Assembly (NCBI GenBank): GCA_947624275.1
Contig: CANQJR010000007.1
Location: forward strand, 1-33,838
Direction of reading: 5' to 3'
Source of the DNA: an uncultured Bacilli bacterium
Lineage (GTDB): Bacteria; Bacillota_I; Bacilli_A; RF39; UBA660
Length of the DNA: 33,838 nt
The notes below the pieces were generated by a model. That model did not search any database. It was not told the origin of the DNA and saw only the letters and a program-made list of their open reading frames with translations. Below, one piece after another: positions 1 to 8,886 of the stretch (its first letter is position 1; each line of letters starts with the position of its first letter). A program made the position numbers and the translations under genes.

Positions 1-1
1 T

Positions 2-688
2 CAAGGAGTCAGCGTGACGCCCATTCAGCAAGTCACCGCTGTCAGTGCCGTCGTCAATGGTGGAACACTATATCAACCATATATCGTCAAGGCAGTGACC
101 GATACGAATAATAAAGTTGTCCAGGAAAACAAACCTCAAAAATTGCGCCAAGTCATCAGTGCGGAGACGTCAAAAAAGATGCGCAGTGCTCTTGAGAGTG
201 TCGTCGCTCGCGGTGGTGGTGGCTATGCATATATCGATGGTTATCGTGTTGGTGGCAAGACGGGAACGGCTCAGAAAGTTGAAAATGGTCATTATTTAGA
301 CAATAATTACATCATGAGTTTCATGGCAGTAGTTCCTTCCAATAATCCTGAAGCCGTACTATATTTAGCAATCGATAACCCCAAAAATACTGCTCTTCTA
401 TCGAGTTATACGACGGCACCAGTGGCCCGTAGAATTCTACTAGACATCATCGATGCCTTAAAAATAGAGAAGCAAGAAGGACAGATTGAAAAAGTTTATC
501 AATGGAATGATAAAGTTTATGTCGAATTGCCCAATGTCAAAGGAGTCGATGTCAAGACAGCTAGAAGAATGTTATTTGAATATGAAATAGAGTATACGGG
601 AACAGGTGAAAAAGTAATTGAACAATCGCCAGCACCAGGAGAGAGAATTGCCAAGGGTTCGACGATCAGATTACTTTTAGGTGATTAA
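2..688 (+). CDS. Penicillin-binding protein transpeptidase C-terminus with PASTA domain (FtsI/SpoVD-like), 5'-truncated
   Basis: Open from the window edge (QGVSVTPIQQ...). GGKTGTAQK contains the KTG motif; C-terminal PASTA-like LPNVKGVDVKTARRML...VIEQSPAPGERIAKGSTIRLLLGD. Confidence 0.93.
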   Translation, partial: QGVSVTPIQQVTAVSAVVNGGTLYQPYIVKAVTDTNNKVVQENKPQKLRQVISAETSKKMRSALESVVARGGGGYAYIDGYRVGGKTGTAQKVENGHYLDNNYIMSFMAVVPSNNPEAVLYLAIDNPKNTALLSSYTTAPVARRILLDIIDALKIEKQEGQIEKVYQWNDKVYVELPNVKGVDVKTARRMLFEYEIEYTGTGEKVIEQSPAPGERIAKGSTIRLLLGD

Positions 689-722
689 AAAAATACTTTC
701 TAAAACAGAAAGTATTTTTTAG
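687..722 (+). terminator. Rho-independent terminator
   Basis: aaatactttc-taaaaca-gaaagtatttttt hairpin plus T-run right after the PBP stop. Confidence 0.8.
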
Positions 723-738
723 TGTCACATATTCATTT

Positions 739-1446
739 TTATTTGTCTATTATTTGGACTTCTTTTATTGTCCAATCGTCATTGCTCGTCTCTTTTTCTA
801 CTTTGGGAAGAATAGTGTTGCAATATTTACAACGAAGTAGCGTAGAATCTTTAATTTTTCCTCCACAATTGGGACAAGTATCGATGAGAACATCTCTATT
901 TTTACTACACTCTGAATTGACGGAATAATATTTTTGGGTTTTTACTAACTTATTATTTTCGTCAAGAGTTGATTCTTCAATCAAATATTTGACAGTTATC
1001 AGATATTCGTTTTCCTCATCTTTAAAATCGGTTATATTCTTTTTCAACAATTTGTGATCAACTACCTGGCTGTTCTCAGTAATGCGTTTCTCAATTTCTT
1101 CATAAGTGTCATTCATAAATTTATTAGGAGAAAAAGTTGGGAGAATTTTAAAAATGGAATCAGGATTGAAATCAGTAACCATTTCATCATTTTTCTTTTG
1201 AACTTTCTTTTTATCTTCTTTGACTTTTAGATCGGCAATAACTTGTTTTTCTTTCTCATTATAAGTTTTTCCACCAGTTTTGGTATATATGATTATGACT
1301 ACGCCAATGATTAAGAATAAAATACATACCGCATTACCTAAAACGACGATAGGATTATCAGTATTTATCGTCAAAGCAAAAACATTTTCAGTACTAATTA
1401 ATAATAAAACTGTAGAAATCAAAAATAAATTAATTACTTTTTTCAC
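739..1446 (-). CDS. Membrane/secreted Tim44-like domain protein with C-terminal zinc ribbon
   Basis: VKKVINLFLISTVLLLISTENVFA signal/TM, second TM, Tim44-like region, CPNCGGKIKDSTLLRCKYCNTILP zinc ribbon. GTG start at 1446 has RBS ggggtgg; a TATAAT (attata 1471-1476 on +) lies upstream, arguing against the longer ORF start. Confidence 0.7.
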   Translation of the reverse strand: MKKVINLFLISTVLLLISTENVFALTINTDNPIVVLGNAVCILFLIIGVVIIIYTKTGGKTYNEKEKQVIADLKVKEDKKKVQKKNDEMVTDFNPDSIFKILPTFSPNKFMNDTYEEIEKRITENSQVVDHKLLKKNITDFKDEENEYLITVKYLIEESTLDENNKLVKTQKYYSVNSECSKNRDVLIDTCPNCGGKIKDSTLLRCKYCNTILPKVEKETSNDDWTIKEVQIIDK

Positions 1447-1608
1447 AATGCCACCCCATATTCTAATAAGATTATAACATAAAAGCAGCAAATTGCTACA
1501 TAAAATTTATTTTTGCAATAGAGCTTTGTGAAAAAAGAGTGAAATGATATTATTTTGTTGATTTATGGTCATTTTTAGTTTATATTTATCTTATAGGAGG
1601 GTAAAAAA

Positions 1609-2352
1609 ATGACAAAAAATAAAAAAGAATTGGAAGAAACAAAACAAGGTAAAAGTTTAAAGAAGAACAATGTTAAAGAAAAATTAGAAGATATTGATTT
1701 AGAAGAAGATTTTGAAGAGTATGACGATGAAGATGACTATGAAAAAGTTGTTAGCGAAAAGAAGAAGGACAAAAAAGTAGAGAAGAAAAAGACTGTTGAA
1801 AAAGATGGTGTAGCAACTAGTCATAACAGACAATTAACTATTTTTAAATGCATATCTGTATTGTCGCTCCTCGTTTCAGTAGTTACTTTAATCATTGTCT
1901 CTGTAATGTTGGATAAAGTGTCTTTTATTCATTCTCAATTCACTTCAGATGCGTCTACTGAAGAACAACCAGAGTATGACATCAGTCTATTTACTGAAGT
2001 ATCTGGTGATGACATGTTAGATATTCTAGAACGTGATGATGACACGACTTATTTCATAGCTGTTGGTCGCAGTGGTTGTCCATTTTCTCAACAATTCTTA
2101 CCACATATGCAACGTTCAGTAAATGAATATGATTACACATTGTACTATTTAGATACTGATAAATTAGAAGAAGATACTGCTACAAAAATCACTGAAAAGT
2201 CTGAAGTGTTTAGCGATGAGAATTCAGTATTTGGGGCAACACCAATCGTTTATGTAATTAGGAATGGTAAAGTAGAAGATGTTCATGCTGGATATAGTGA
2301 ATATGATGAATATGCTAAATTCCTAGAAGATAATGATGTCAAAAAGAAATAG
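1609..2352 (+). CDS. Membrane-anchored thioredoxin-fold protein with charged cytoplasmic N-terminus
   Basis: RBS aggagggt; Lys/Glu-rich N-terminus, one TM, then TYFIAVGRSGCPFSQQF...GATPIVYVIRNGKVEDVHAGY (CxxS active-site-like motif, cis-Pro loop). Confidence 0.75.
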   Translation: MTKNKKELEETKQGKSLKKNNVKEKLEDIDLEEDFEEYDDEDDYEKVVSEKKKDKKVEKKKTVEKDGVATSHNRQLTIFKCISVLSLLVSVVTLIIVSVMLDKVSFIHSQFTSDASTEEQPEYDISLFTEVSGDDMLDILERDDDTTYFIAVGRSGCPFSQQFLPHMQRSVNEYDYTLYYLDTDKLEEDTATKITEKSEVFSDENSVFGATPIVYVIRNGKVEDVHAGYSEYDEYAKFLEDNDVKKK

Positions 2353-2385
2353 AAAGATTACATTAGTAATCTTTTTTTGTTTTTA
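2351..2385 (+). terminator. Rho-independent terminator
   Basis: aaagattac-att-agtaatcttttttt. Confidence 0.75.
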
Positions 2386-2426
2386 TTCAATTACTATGTT
2401 ATAATTTTAAAAGGTGATGTATAAAT

Positions 2427-3353
2427 ATGAAATTGTCTGTAATCGTTCCCAGTTATAATGAAGAGGATAATGTTTCTCTCTTCTATGACGAATTCGTCAA
2501 AACTTTTAAATCGTATAAGGGAGAATATGAATTAATTTTTGTCAATGATGGAAGTAAAGATAATACTTTGTATGAATTAAAAAAGATAGTTGATAAGGGT
2601 AAAAATATCAAAGTTGTCAATTTTTCGCGCAATTTTGGAAAAGAGGCTGCAATGTTAGCAGGGTTAAAAGAATCAAGTGGTGACTTTGTCTCTTTGATCG
2701 ATGCTGATTTGCAACAAAGACCAGAAGTTCTTTTGGATATGGTGAATCTTTTAGAAGATCATTTGGAATATGATTGTGTTTGCGCTTATCAAGATTCGCG
2801 AAACGAGGGTAAAGTATTAACCTTTTTTAAAAATTGTTTTTATAAATTGATCAATAAAATATCTGATGTCAATTTTGTCAGAGGAGCATCAGATTTTAGG
2901 GCTTTTAGAAAGAGTGTGCGCGATGCTCTTCTCGAATTGAGTGAAGTCAATCGCTTTACTAAAGGTATTTTTTCATTCGTCGGTTTCAATACTTTTTACT
3001 TTTCATATCAAGCCGAAGAGAGAACTAATGGTACTAGTAAATGGAGCTTTAAATCATTGTTTAAATATGCTATCAATGGCATTTTATCATTTTCAATGGT
3101 CCCTTTAAAGATTGCTACTATATTGGGAGGAATGACGATAATTGGTTCTTTTATTTATTTGATAGTTGCCTTATTGCTAAAAGTGGCCATATCGACCTTG
3201 ATGCTCTTTTTCTTAATCAGTTTCTTTGCTGGAGTTCAATTGTTGATGATAGGAGTAATTAGTGAATATGTTCGCTTGATGTGCGATGAAGTGCGTAAAA
3301 GACCTGTTTATATAGCAAAGGAAGTTTTAGTTTCTAAAAAGTATAAAAAGTAA
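2427..3353 (+). CDS. Glycosyltransferase family 2, polyprenyl-phosphate sugar transferase type (GtrB/CsbB-like)
   Basis: LSVIVPSYNEEDNVSLFYDEF...FVNDGSKDNT...NFGKEAAMLAGL...DADLQQRPE; two C-terminal TMs. Confidence 0.9.
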   Translation: MKLSVIVPSYNEEDNVSLFYDEFVKTFKSYKGEYELIFVNDGSKDNTLYELKKIVDKGKNIKVVNFSRNFGKEAAMLAGLKESSGDFVSLIDADLQQRPEVLLDMVNLLEDHLEYDCVCAYQDSRNEGKVLTFFKNCFYKLINKISDVNFVRGASDFRAFRKSVRDALLELSEVNRFTKGIFSFVGFNTFYFSYQAEERTNGTSKWSFKSLFKYAINGILSFSMVPLKIATILGGMTIIGSFIYLIVALLLKVAISTLMLFFLISFFAGVQLLMIGVISEYVRLMCDEVRKRPVYIAKEVLVSKKYKK

Positions 3354-3714
3354 TTTATTTTATTGATTTGATATTGGGAATGATTTCTTTCAAAATGTCA
3401 AAAATAATATTAAAAGTGAATATGAATAATTTTACTTTTATCCTTGAACTCATAACTTATATGAGTCTTCGGTTTGTTCATTATTAATAATTTGATATTC
3501 ATTGGACAAATATGACTTTAAATGTGATATGATATCTAGTGACAAGATGCAATGAGACTCAAAAACAATCCACAGATCAATGGAATAATTAATGAGGTAT
3601 AAAGAAGTAATTGTCGATTAAAATGATGTCCATTTTTCGTCAAATTGTTCAAAAATGAACTATCTTGACATATAAGTATAGTATAATTTAATATGCAGAT
3701 TTGGAGTGGTTACA

Positions 3715-4701
3715 ATGGGAATTTTATTATTGACTAAAGCAGTATTTGCAATAATGATAGGTTTTTTAGGGGCTTTAGTATTAGGTATTATTTTGATTCC
3801 GATACTACGAAGTTTTAAGTTGGGGCAAAGAATAAGTGCTTTTGTCGGTGACAATCACAAAAAGAAAGAGGGAACACCGACTTTTGGTGGATTAATTTTT
3901 ATCATACCAACACTTTTGACAACTCTCATCTTGGTCTTGACTGACAAAATTCAATTCACGATGAATTTGGCTATTATTTTATTGGTATTTACTGGTTATG
4001 CCTTTATCGGTTTCTTGGATGATTATTTGAGTTTCAAGAAGAAAAATAATGAAGGATTGACAACTTTTCAAAAATTGCTTTTACAAATAGTAATCGCTTT
4101 AGGATTTTTCTTCATTTATATAAAGACAGGTGGAAGTACAGCATTACACGTCTCAACTCTAGGAATAAACATCGAAATGGGTTGGTTTTATGGCGTTTTC
4201 CTCTTATTCATTTTAGTAGGGGCAAGTAATGCAGTCAATCTAACTGATGGATTAGATGGATTAGCTGGTGGTCTATCAGCCATTGCTTTCATAGCTTTCA
4301 GTTTGATTTCTCTAATGGTCGGTTTTGAAGAAATAGGTATTTTCACTTTTATTTTAGTTGGGGCATTAATTGGCTTTTTGTTCTTTAATACGTATCCGGC
4401 TAAAGTATTCATGGGTGATACCGGTTCACTGGCCTTAGGGGCAGTCATGGGAGCAGTTGCCATTTTAACACACCGCGAAGTAACATTATTAGTAGTTGCC
4501 AGCGTCTTCGTAGTGGAAACTTTAAGTGTTATTCTACAAGTTTTATGGGTATACATATTCAAAAGAAAACTCTTTTTGATGACACCACTTCATCATCATT
4601 TTGAAAAGTTGGGTTGGGAAGAGACGGATATTGTCAAATTGTTTTGGGCCATTGGTTTAATTCTGACGATGGCTGGAATCTTTTTTGGAGTTTGGTTATA
4701 G
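3715..4701 (+). CDS. mraY: Phospho-N-acetylmuramoyl-pentapeptide-transferase
   Basis: KKEGTPTFGGLIFI, FLDDYLSFKKKNNEGLTTFQKLLLQ, NLTDGLDGLAGG, MGDTGSLALG, PLHHHFEKLGWEE. ATG at 3715 preferred over GTG at 3706. Confidence 0.97.
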   Translation: MGILLLTKAVFAIMIGFLGALVLGIILIPILRSFKLGQRISAFVGDNHKKKEGTPTFGGLIFIIPTLLTTLILVLTDKIQFTMNLAIILLVFTGYAFIGFLDDYLSFKKKNNEGLTTFQKLLLQIVIALGFFFIYIKTGGSTALHVSTLGINIEMGWFYGVFLLFILVGASNAVNLTDGLDGLAGGLSAIAFIAFSLISLMVGFEEIGIFTFILVGALIGFLFFNTYPAKVFMGDTGSLALGAVMGAVAILTHREVTLLVVASVFVVETLSVILQVLWVYIFKRKLFLMTPLHHHFEKLGWEETDIVKLFWAIGLILTMAGIFFGVWL

Positions 4702-4723
4702 GACAAAAGAGTCCTTTTTTTTA
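4700..4723 (+). terminator. Rho-independent terminator
   Basis: aggac-aaaaga-gtcctttttttt overlapping the mraY stop. Confidence 0.7.
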
Positions 4724-4777
4724 TGGTTATCGGTATATTATATAATTTAAGATTATAAAATATATAAAGGTGATTTA

Positions 4778-5872
4778 ATGAATAAGTACATTGACAAATA
4801 TTTATCTTTGGCAGTTATTCTTTTTTCTATATTTGGATTAATAATGATTTATTCATCATCTTATATATGGGCTGAATATAAATTTAATGATGCTTTTAGA
4901 TATGTAAAATTACAGGGATTATTTTTATGTGTTGGCATTTTATTGATGAATGTCATAAGCAAAATTGATTATAAGAATTATTATAAATATGCAACTCATA
5001 TTTTTGTCTTTTGTCTAATTTTATTAATATTAGTTTTAATACCAGGGATAGGTACGATTAGAAATGGTAGTAGAAGTTGGTTTGGAATCGGTTCTTTTGG
5101 AATTCAGCCCAGTGAATTTATGAAGTTATCATTGATAATTTTAACTAGTCGTTATTTGAGTAAGAGCGATAAAAATATTAAAAATTTTGTTAGGGGTATT
5201 TTGCCCATTTTGACGATATTAGGTTTAGTTTTCTTTTTGATAATGTTACAACCAGATTTTGGAACTAGCATGATCATCATCGTCAGTGTTTTATCACTCT
5301 TATTCATTTCTGGCGCCAATATGAAATTCTTTTTAATAGCGGGATTTGTTGGTATCATTGGCATAATTGTTTTAATATTGATTGCTCCATATCGCCTAGA
5401 TCGCATCATTTCTTTTGTGAATCCATGGAATGATCCTTTGGGAACAGGTTTCCAAATAATTCAATCTTTATATGCCATTGGTCCCGGTGGTATTTTTGGT
5501 TTGGGCTTTCTCAATTCCCGCCAAAAACATTTTTATTTGCCAGAACCTCAAACTGATTTCATATTTTCAATAATAAGTGAAGAATTGGGTGTATTTGGAA
5601 TTATAATTGTCAGTCTCTTTTTTCTCTTTATTTTATATTGTGGAATTAAAATAGCTCTAAACAGTAAAAATCTTTTTGCTAAATATTTGACGTTTGGAAT
5701 GACCTTTCAGATTTTAATTCAAGCTATCATGAACCTGATGGTTGTCGTCGGTTTAATTCCTGTAACAGGAGTTACTTTGCCATTTCTCTCATATGGTGGA
5801 TCAAGTTTGTTGATCACCTTGTGCAGTATGGGCATAATTCTAAACATTGCTAAAAGTCAAAAAAACTTTTAA
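4778..5872 (+). CDS. FtsW/RodA/SpoVE family SEDS protein
   Basis: Multi-TM; GSRSWFGIGSFGIQPSEFMKL, LQPDFGTSMI, YAIGPGGIFGLGFLNSRQKHFYLPEPQTDFIFSIISEELG, PVTGVTLPFLSYGGSSLL. Confidence 0.95.
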   Translation: MNKYIDKYLSLAVILFSIFGLIMIYSSSYIWAEYKFNDAFRYVKLQGLFLCVGILLMNVISKIDYKNYYKYATHIFVFCLILLILVLIPGIGTIRNGSRSWFGIGSFGIQPSEFMKLSLIILTSRYLSKSDKNIKNFVRGILPILTILGLVFFLIMLQPDFGTSMIIIVSVLSLLFISGANMKFFLIAGFVGIIGIIVLILIAPYRLDRIISFVNPWNDPLGTGFQIIQSLYAIGPGGIFGLGFLNSRQKHFYLPEPQTDFIFSIISEELGVFGIIIVSLFFLFILYCGIKIALNSKNLFAKYLTFGMTFQILIQAIMNLMVVVGLIPVTGVTLPFLSYGGSSLLITLCSMGIILNIAKSQKNF

Positions 5873-5910
5873 TGAAAAGTTTTCTATAGTATAATTGAAG
5901 AGGTGATTTT

Positions 5911-6369
5911 ATGAACTTAGATGATTTGCTCAATGAATTAGATTTTTCCAATTTTGATTATTTTTATCATGAAACAGAGAGAGGAATAGGACAAGAAATT
6001 TTAGAAAGGGGTTTATTGATAGAGGGTACCAATATCATAAACACTGATAATATTATCTTTACTACCGTGGCTCCATTATCACAAGATATGGTAAGTGACG
6101 AAGGAAGCTTTCAAGAATTTTTAGAAGATGAGAAAACGCATTCTCCACTACGCGATGTTTCAGAAATGGTCATAATTGCTTCACCCAAAGAAGATGATGC
6201 ACAAATCGCTATACCGTTTAATGATTATGTCGATGGAACCTATTATGAAGCTATCATTCCATCATCTAATATTGTTGGATTTATCGACTTAGATACCAAA
6301 GAAATAGTGATGAATGAAGAGTGTCAATATATTGAAGGAATGTCTTATACCGAAGATAAACACATCTAA
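5911..6369 (+). CDS. Hypothetical protein, possible ADP-ribosyltransferase-like fold
   Basis: RBS gaggtgatttt; N-terminal FYHETERGIGQEILERGLLIEGTNIINTDNIIFTT resembles the YHgT...IlerGL...vyfT pattern of ART-fold proteins. Confidence 0.6.
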   Translation: MNLDDLLNELDFSNFDYFYHETERGIGQEILERGLLIEGTNIINTDNIIFTTVAPLSQDMVSDEGSFQEFLEDEKTHSPLRDVSEMVIIASPKEDDAQIAIPFNDYVDGTYYEAIIPSSNIVGFIDLDTKEIVMNEECQYIEGMSYTEDKHI

Positions 6370-6473
6370 TTATAGAGAATGAGAATTCTTTTTTTTTGGA
6401 AAAAATTACCAACTACGATAATTTATAAAAATGATTAGTGTTAAAATATTGGCAAAGGAGTTCGGTAGTTGTT

Positions 6474-7175
6474 ATGGATTATGAAAAGATCGGTGAATAT
6501 ATCCAAATAAAGAGAAAAGCTATTAATATGACACAAGCTGAATTGGGAGAAAAACTAGGTGTCACCAGCAAAGCAGTATCGAAATGGGAATGTGGAGTTG
6601 CTCTACCTGATGTCTCTTTATTTACTGACTTGTGCAAAATATTAAATATTGAAATAACGGAATTATTAGAAGGCAAAGATAAGAATGATGAAAATTTAAT
6701 TATTAGTAAAAGAAAGAACATTATCATTGCTATTCTGAGCATTGTTTTAATTCCACTATTGCTAATAAGTATAGCATTAGGACTTTATTATGAACAAAAT
6801 CATGATAATGTGCACGTATATGATATCGTCAGTGATAATAATGATTTTAAAATAACTGGTACTCTCATTTCCATAAATGATGATAACTATATAAACATTT
6901 CTGATATCAGATATGTACCACAACATGAAACTAAAATATTATATGGTACTAAAATCGAGTGCGAGTTGTACTATCAGGATGATTTATTAGTAAAGAAAAA
7001 TAATCTCATCGAAACTTTAAATAGTTTTAACAATCATTTATCATCTGTATCTTTATATCACAAATTTAATATATCCAAAGATGCCGACTGGGCTGATTAT
7101 TTAATTTTAAGAATTAATTTTACTGATAATAATGAAATCATGAGGCAATTTACAACAGGTTTATTGTTAAAATAG
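6474..7175 (+). CDS. Membrane-bound XRE-family regulator with extracytoplasmic C-terminal domain
   Basis: IGEYIQIKRKAINMTQAELGEKLGVTSKAVSKWECGVALPDVSLFTDLCKIL HTH_3; single TM (NIIIAILSIVLIPLLLISIALGLYY); ~130 aa C-terminal domain. Confidence 0.85.
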   Translation: MDYEKIGEYIQIKRKAINMTQAELGEKLGVTSKAVSKWECGVALPDVSLFTDLCKILNIEITELLEGKDKNDENLIISKRKNIIIAILSIVLIPLLLISIALGLYYEQNHDNVHVYDIVSDNNDFKITGTLISINDDNYINISDIRYVPQHETKILYGTKIECELYYQDDLLVKKNNLIETLNSFNNHLSSVSLYHKFNISKDADWADYLILRINFTDNNEIMRQFTTGLLLK

Positions 7176-7270
7176 TCTAGTAGAATTAAATTCTACCAAA
7201 TTCGAATAACAATATGTGTCTTATTTAGGTTCAATTTATTAATCTAAAAAGCGGAAAGGAGAGAAAAAGT

Positions 7271-8125
7271 ATGAAAAAGAAGTTGTTTGTATTATTGTTT
7301 GCTCTAATTTTAATGCCTATGATGACTTTGGCAGATGAATATGATTACGTGAACTACTTTGGTGTTGGAATGAGCAAAGAACAATATAATAATTTATTAG
7401 AATTAGGTTTTTCCGAAAGTGAAATTACTTATATGTCTGAAGAAGAATTTAATGCTAATAAAGATGTTGTCGGAAAACTTGAAGCTGACGTTACTAATTA
7501 CTATGTAAATGTAGTTAGATATGACATTACTGGAAAAATAGTAAGTTCCAGTGATATGCAAATATCTAAAGAAGACTATATGAATAGTGATAACTTACTA
7601 ATGCCACTTGGTGATGGTTTAGTCGGTACATCTTATAAAGAAATGCGAACGACGATAGCTAAAGCTGATTCTAAATATCGCTATAAGGTAAATTTGAAGT
7701 GGAAAACGATGCCTGCAACTAGAAGTTACGATATCATCGGTATCGGTTTTGAACCAAATGTTTATCTAAATAGTGATATTAATTTTCAACAGAAGTATTG
7801 CTCACTCAACATTTGTAAGACTAATACAGCAATTAATAGTAGCAGTGTAAATCCTAATGGTGTTGGTGTAAGTTTCTTACTTCCATCATCTAAAGAGATC
7901 ACTTCTATGGAGTCGACGTTGTATTTCGATGTATCTAAAGTTATAAGTGGTACTATTAAATTGATGACCGCTTATGGCGATTATTCACATGCGACGAAGA
8001 AGATTGCTGGTGGCGCAGCGCAAATGTTTGCAGTAAATCAAGCCGGAGTCGATTTATCTACAACTATTGAAGACTACTATGATGCTATCGATTCGGCTGC
8101 AGCAACTTGGTCAGGAACTTGGTAA
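7271..8125 (+). CDS. Secreted hypothetical protein
   Basis: RBS ggaaaggagag; signal peptide MKKKLFVLLFALILMPMMTLADE; no TM in the rest. Confidence 0.75.
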   Translation: MKKKLFVLLFALILMPMMTLADEYDYVNYFGVGMSKEQYNNLLELGFSESEITYMSEEEFNANKDVVGKLEADVTNYYVNVVRYDITGKIVSSSDMQISKEDYMNSDNLLMPLGDGLVGTSYKEMRTTIAKADSKYRYKVNLKWKTMPATRSYDIIGIGFEPNVYLNSDINFQQKYCSLNICKTNTAINSSSVNPNGVGVSFLLPSSKEITSMESTLYFDVSKVISGTIKLMTAYGDYSHATKKIAGGAAQMFAVNQAGVDLSTTIEDYYDAIDSAAATWSGTW

Positions 8126-8134
8126 TTTAAGAAT

Positions 8135-8806
8135 TTGGAACAACATAGATTTAGCAAATTAGAAAGAGCAATAATGTTATCGTGTATGATTGGTTTCATG
8201 ATATGTCATCTTTTGTATAACTATTATATTTCTCATTATGAGACCCATGATAATGCTGTTGGTGTTTCTAGCAATCATTTGATAGAAAATGTAGAATTAA
8301 AGAGTGATTATTACCCAGTTTATAAAGATGTAATTGTTGATTGGAATGGTATAAGTCTACGTATTAATCATATTAATTTTAGATCACAAGACATCGTAAA
8401 AGGTCGAGATGTCAAAAACGAATATGAAGTAGTATTATCTAAAAAGTATTTGCCCTTACTCAATAGTAATATTGATCTTGTCCTAAATGCCAAACATTAT
8501 TACTTTAAAGTAGTCGGAATTCACGATGACGTTTTAAATGAAGAGTTTGGGCAAGTTACTTCCGATATGCTGCTTTCACTACACAAATCATCTAGAGATA
8601 TTACTGATTATAGATATGTTTTTATTGTAGACGACTATGATGAATTAAATTCTAATATCGATATCCTCAAGAAAAATGGTTATGATTTAAACATTATTGA
8701 TAATGAAGGCTTTGGTGTAATAAGCAGTTATAATACCATAATTGCTATCTTTACATTAGTTAGCTCAATATTATTATCATTTCTTTTCATCAATATTGTC
8801 TTTTAG
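8135..8806 (+). CDS. Membrane protein resembling a truncated FtsX/MacB-type permease (N-terminal TM, extracytoplasmic core, one following TM)
   Basis: TTG start 10 nt after the upstream stop, or ATG at 8174; TM-extracellular domain-TM layout; stop directly after the second TM. Confidence 0.6.
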   Translation: MEQHRFSKLERAIMLSCMIGFMICHLLYNYYISHYETHDNAVGVSSNHLIENVELKSDYYPVYKDVIVDWNGISLRINHINFRSQDIVKGRDVKNEYEVVLSKKYLPLLNSNIDLVLNAKHYYFKVVGIHDDVLNEEFGQVTSDMLLSLHKSSRDITDYRYVFIVDDYDELNSNIDILKKNGYDLNIIDNEGFGVISSYNTIIAIFTLVSSILLSFLFINIVF

Positions 8807-8832
8807 AGTAATTTTATTGCTCTTTTTCTTTT
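8805..8832 (+). terminator. Rho-independent terminator
   Basis: agagtaa-tttta-ttgctctttttctttt. Confidence 0.65.
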
Positions 8833-8886
8833 GCCAATTGAAGTGTTTTGGATGTTGTGGTAAAATTTTGATGACGAGGTGAAAAT

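Noticed and set aside
3665-3687. TTGACA...TATAAT as the mraY promoter
   Set aside because: Spacing is only 11 nt, too short for a SigA promoter; one of the boxes may still be used with another partner.
4188-4562. Minus-strand ORF inside mraY
   Set aside because: Antisense to a conserved gene, low-complexity Lys/Thr composition, no RBS; shadow ORF. Same reasoning for the other antisense ORFs in 5152-5409, 10767-11312, 15422-16937 and 18368-18586.
2427-4701. Disrupted dcw (division and cell wall) cluster as a novel operon
   Set aside because: Scattering of mraY, ftsW-type and PBP genes occurs in reduced Bacilli and is not strong evidence of a new system.
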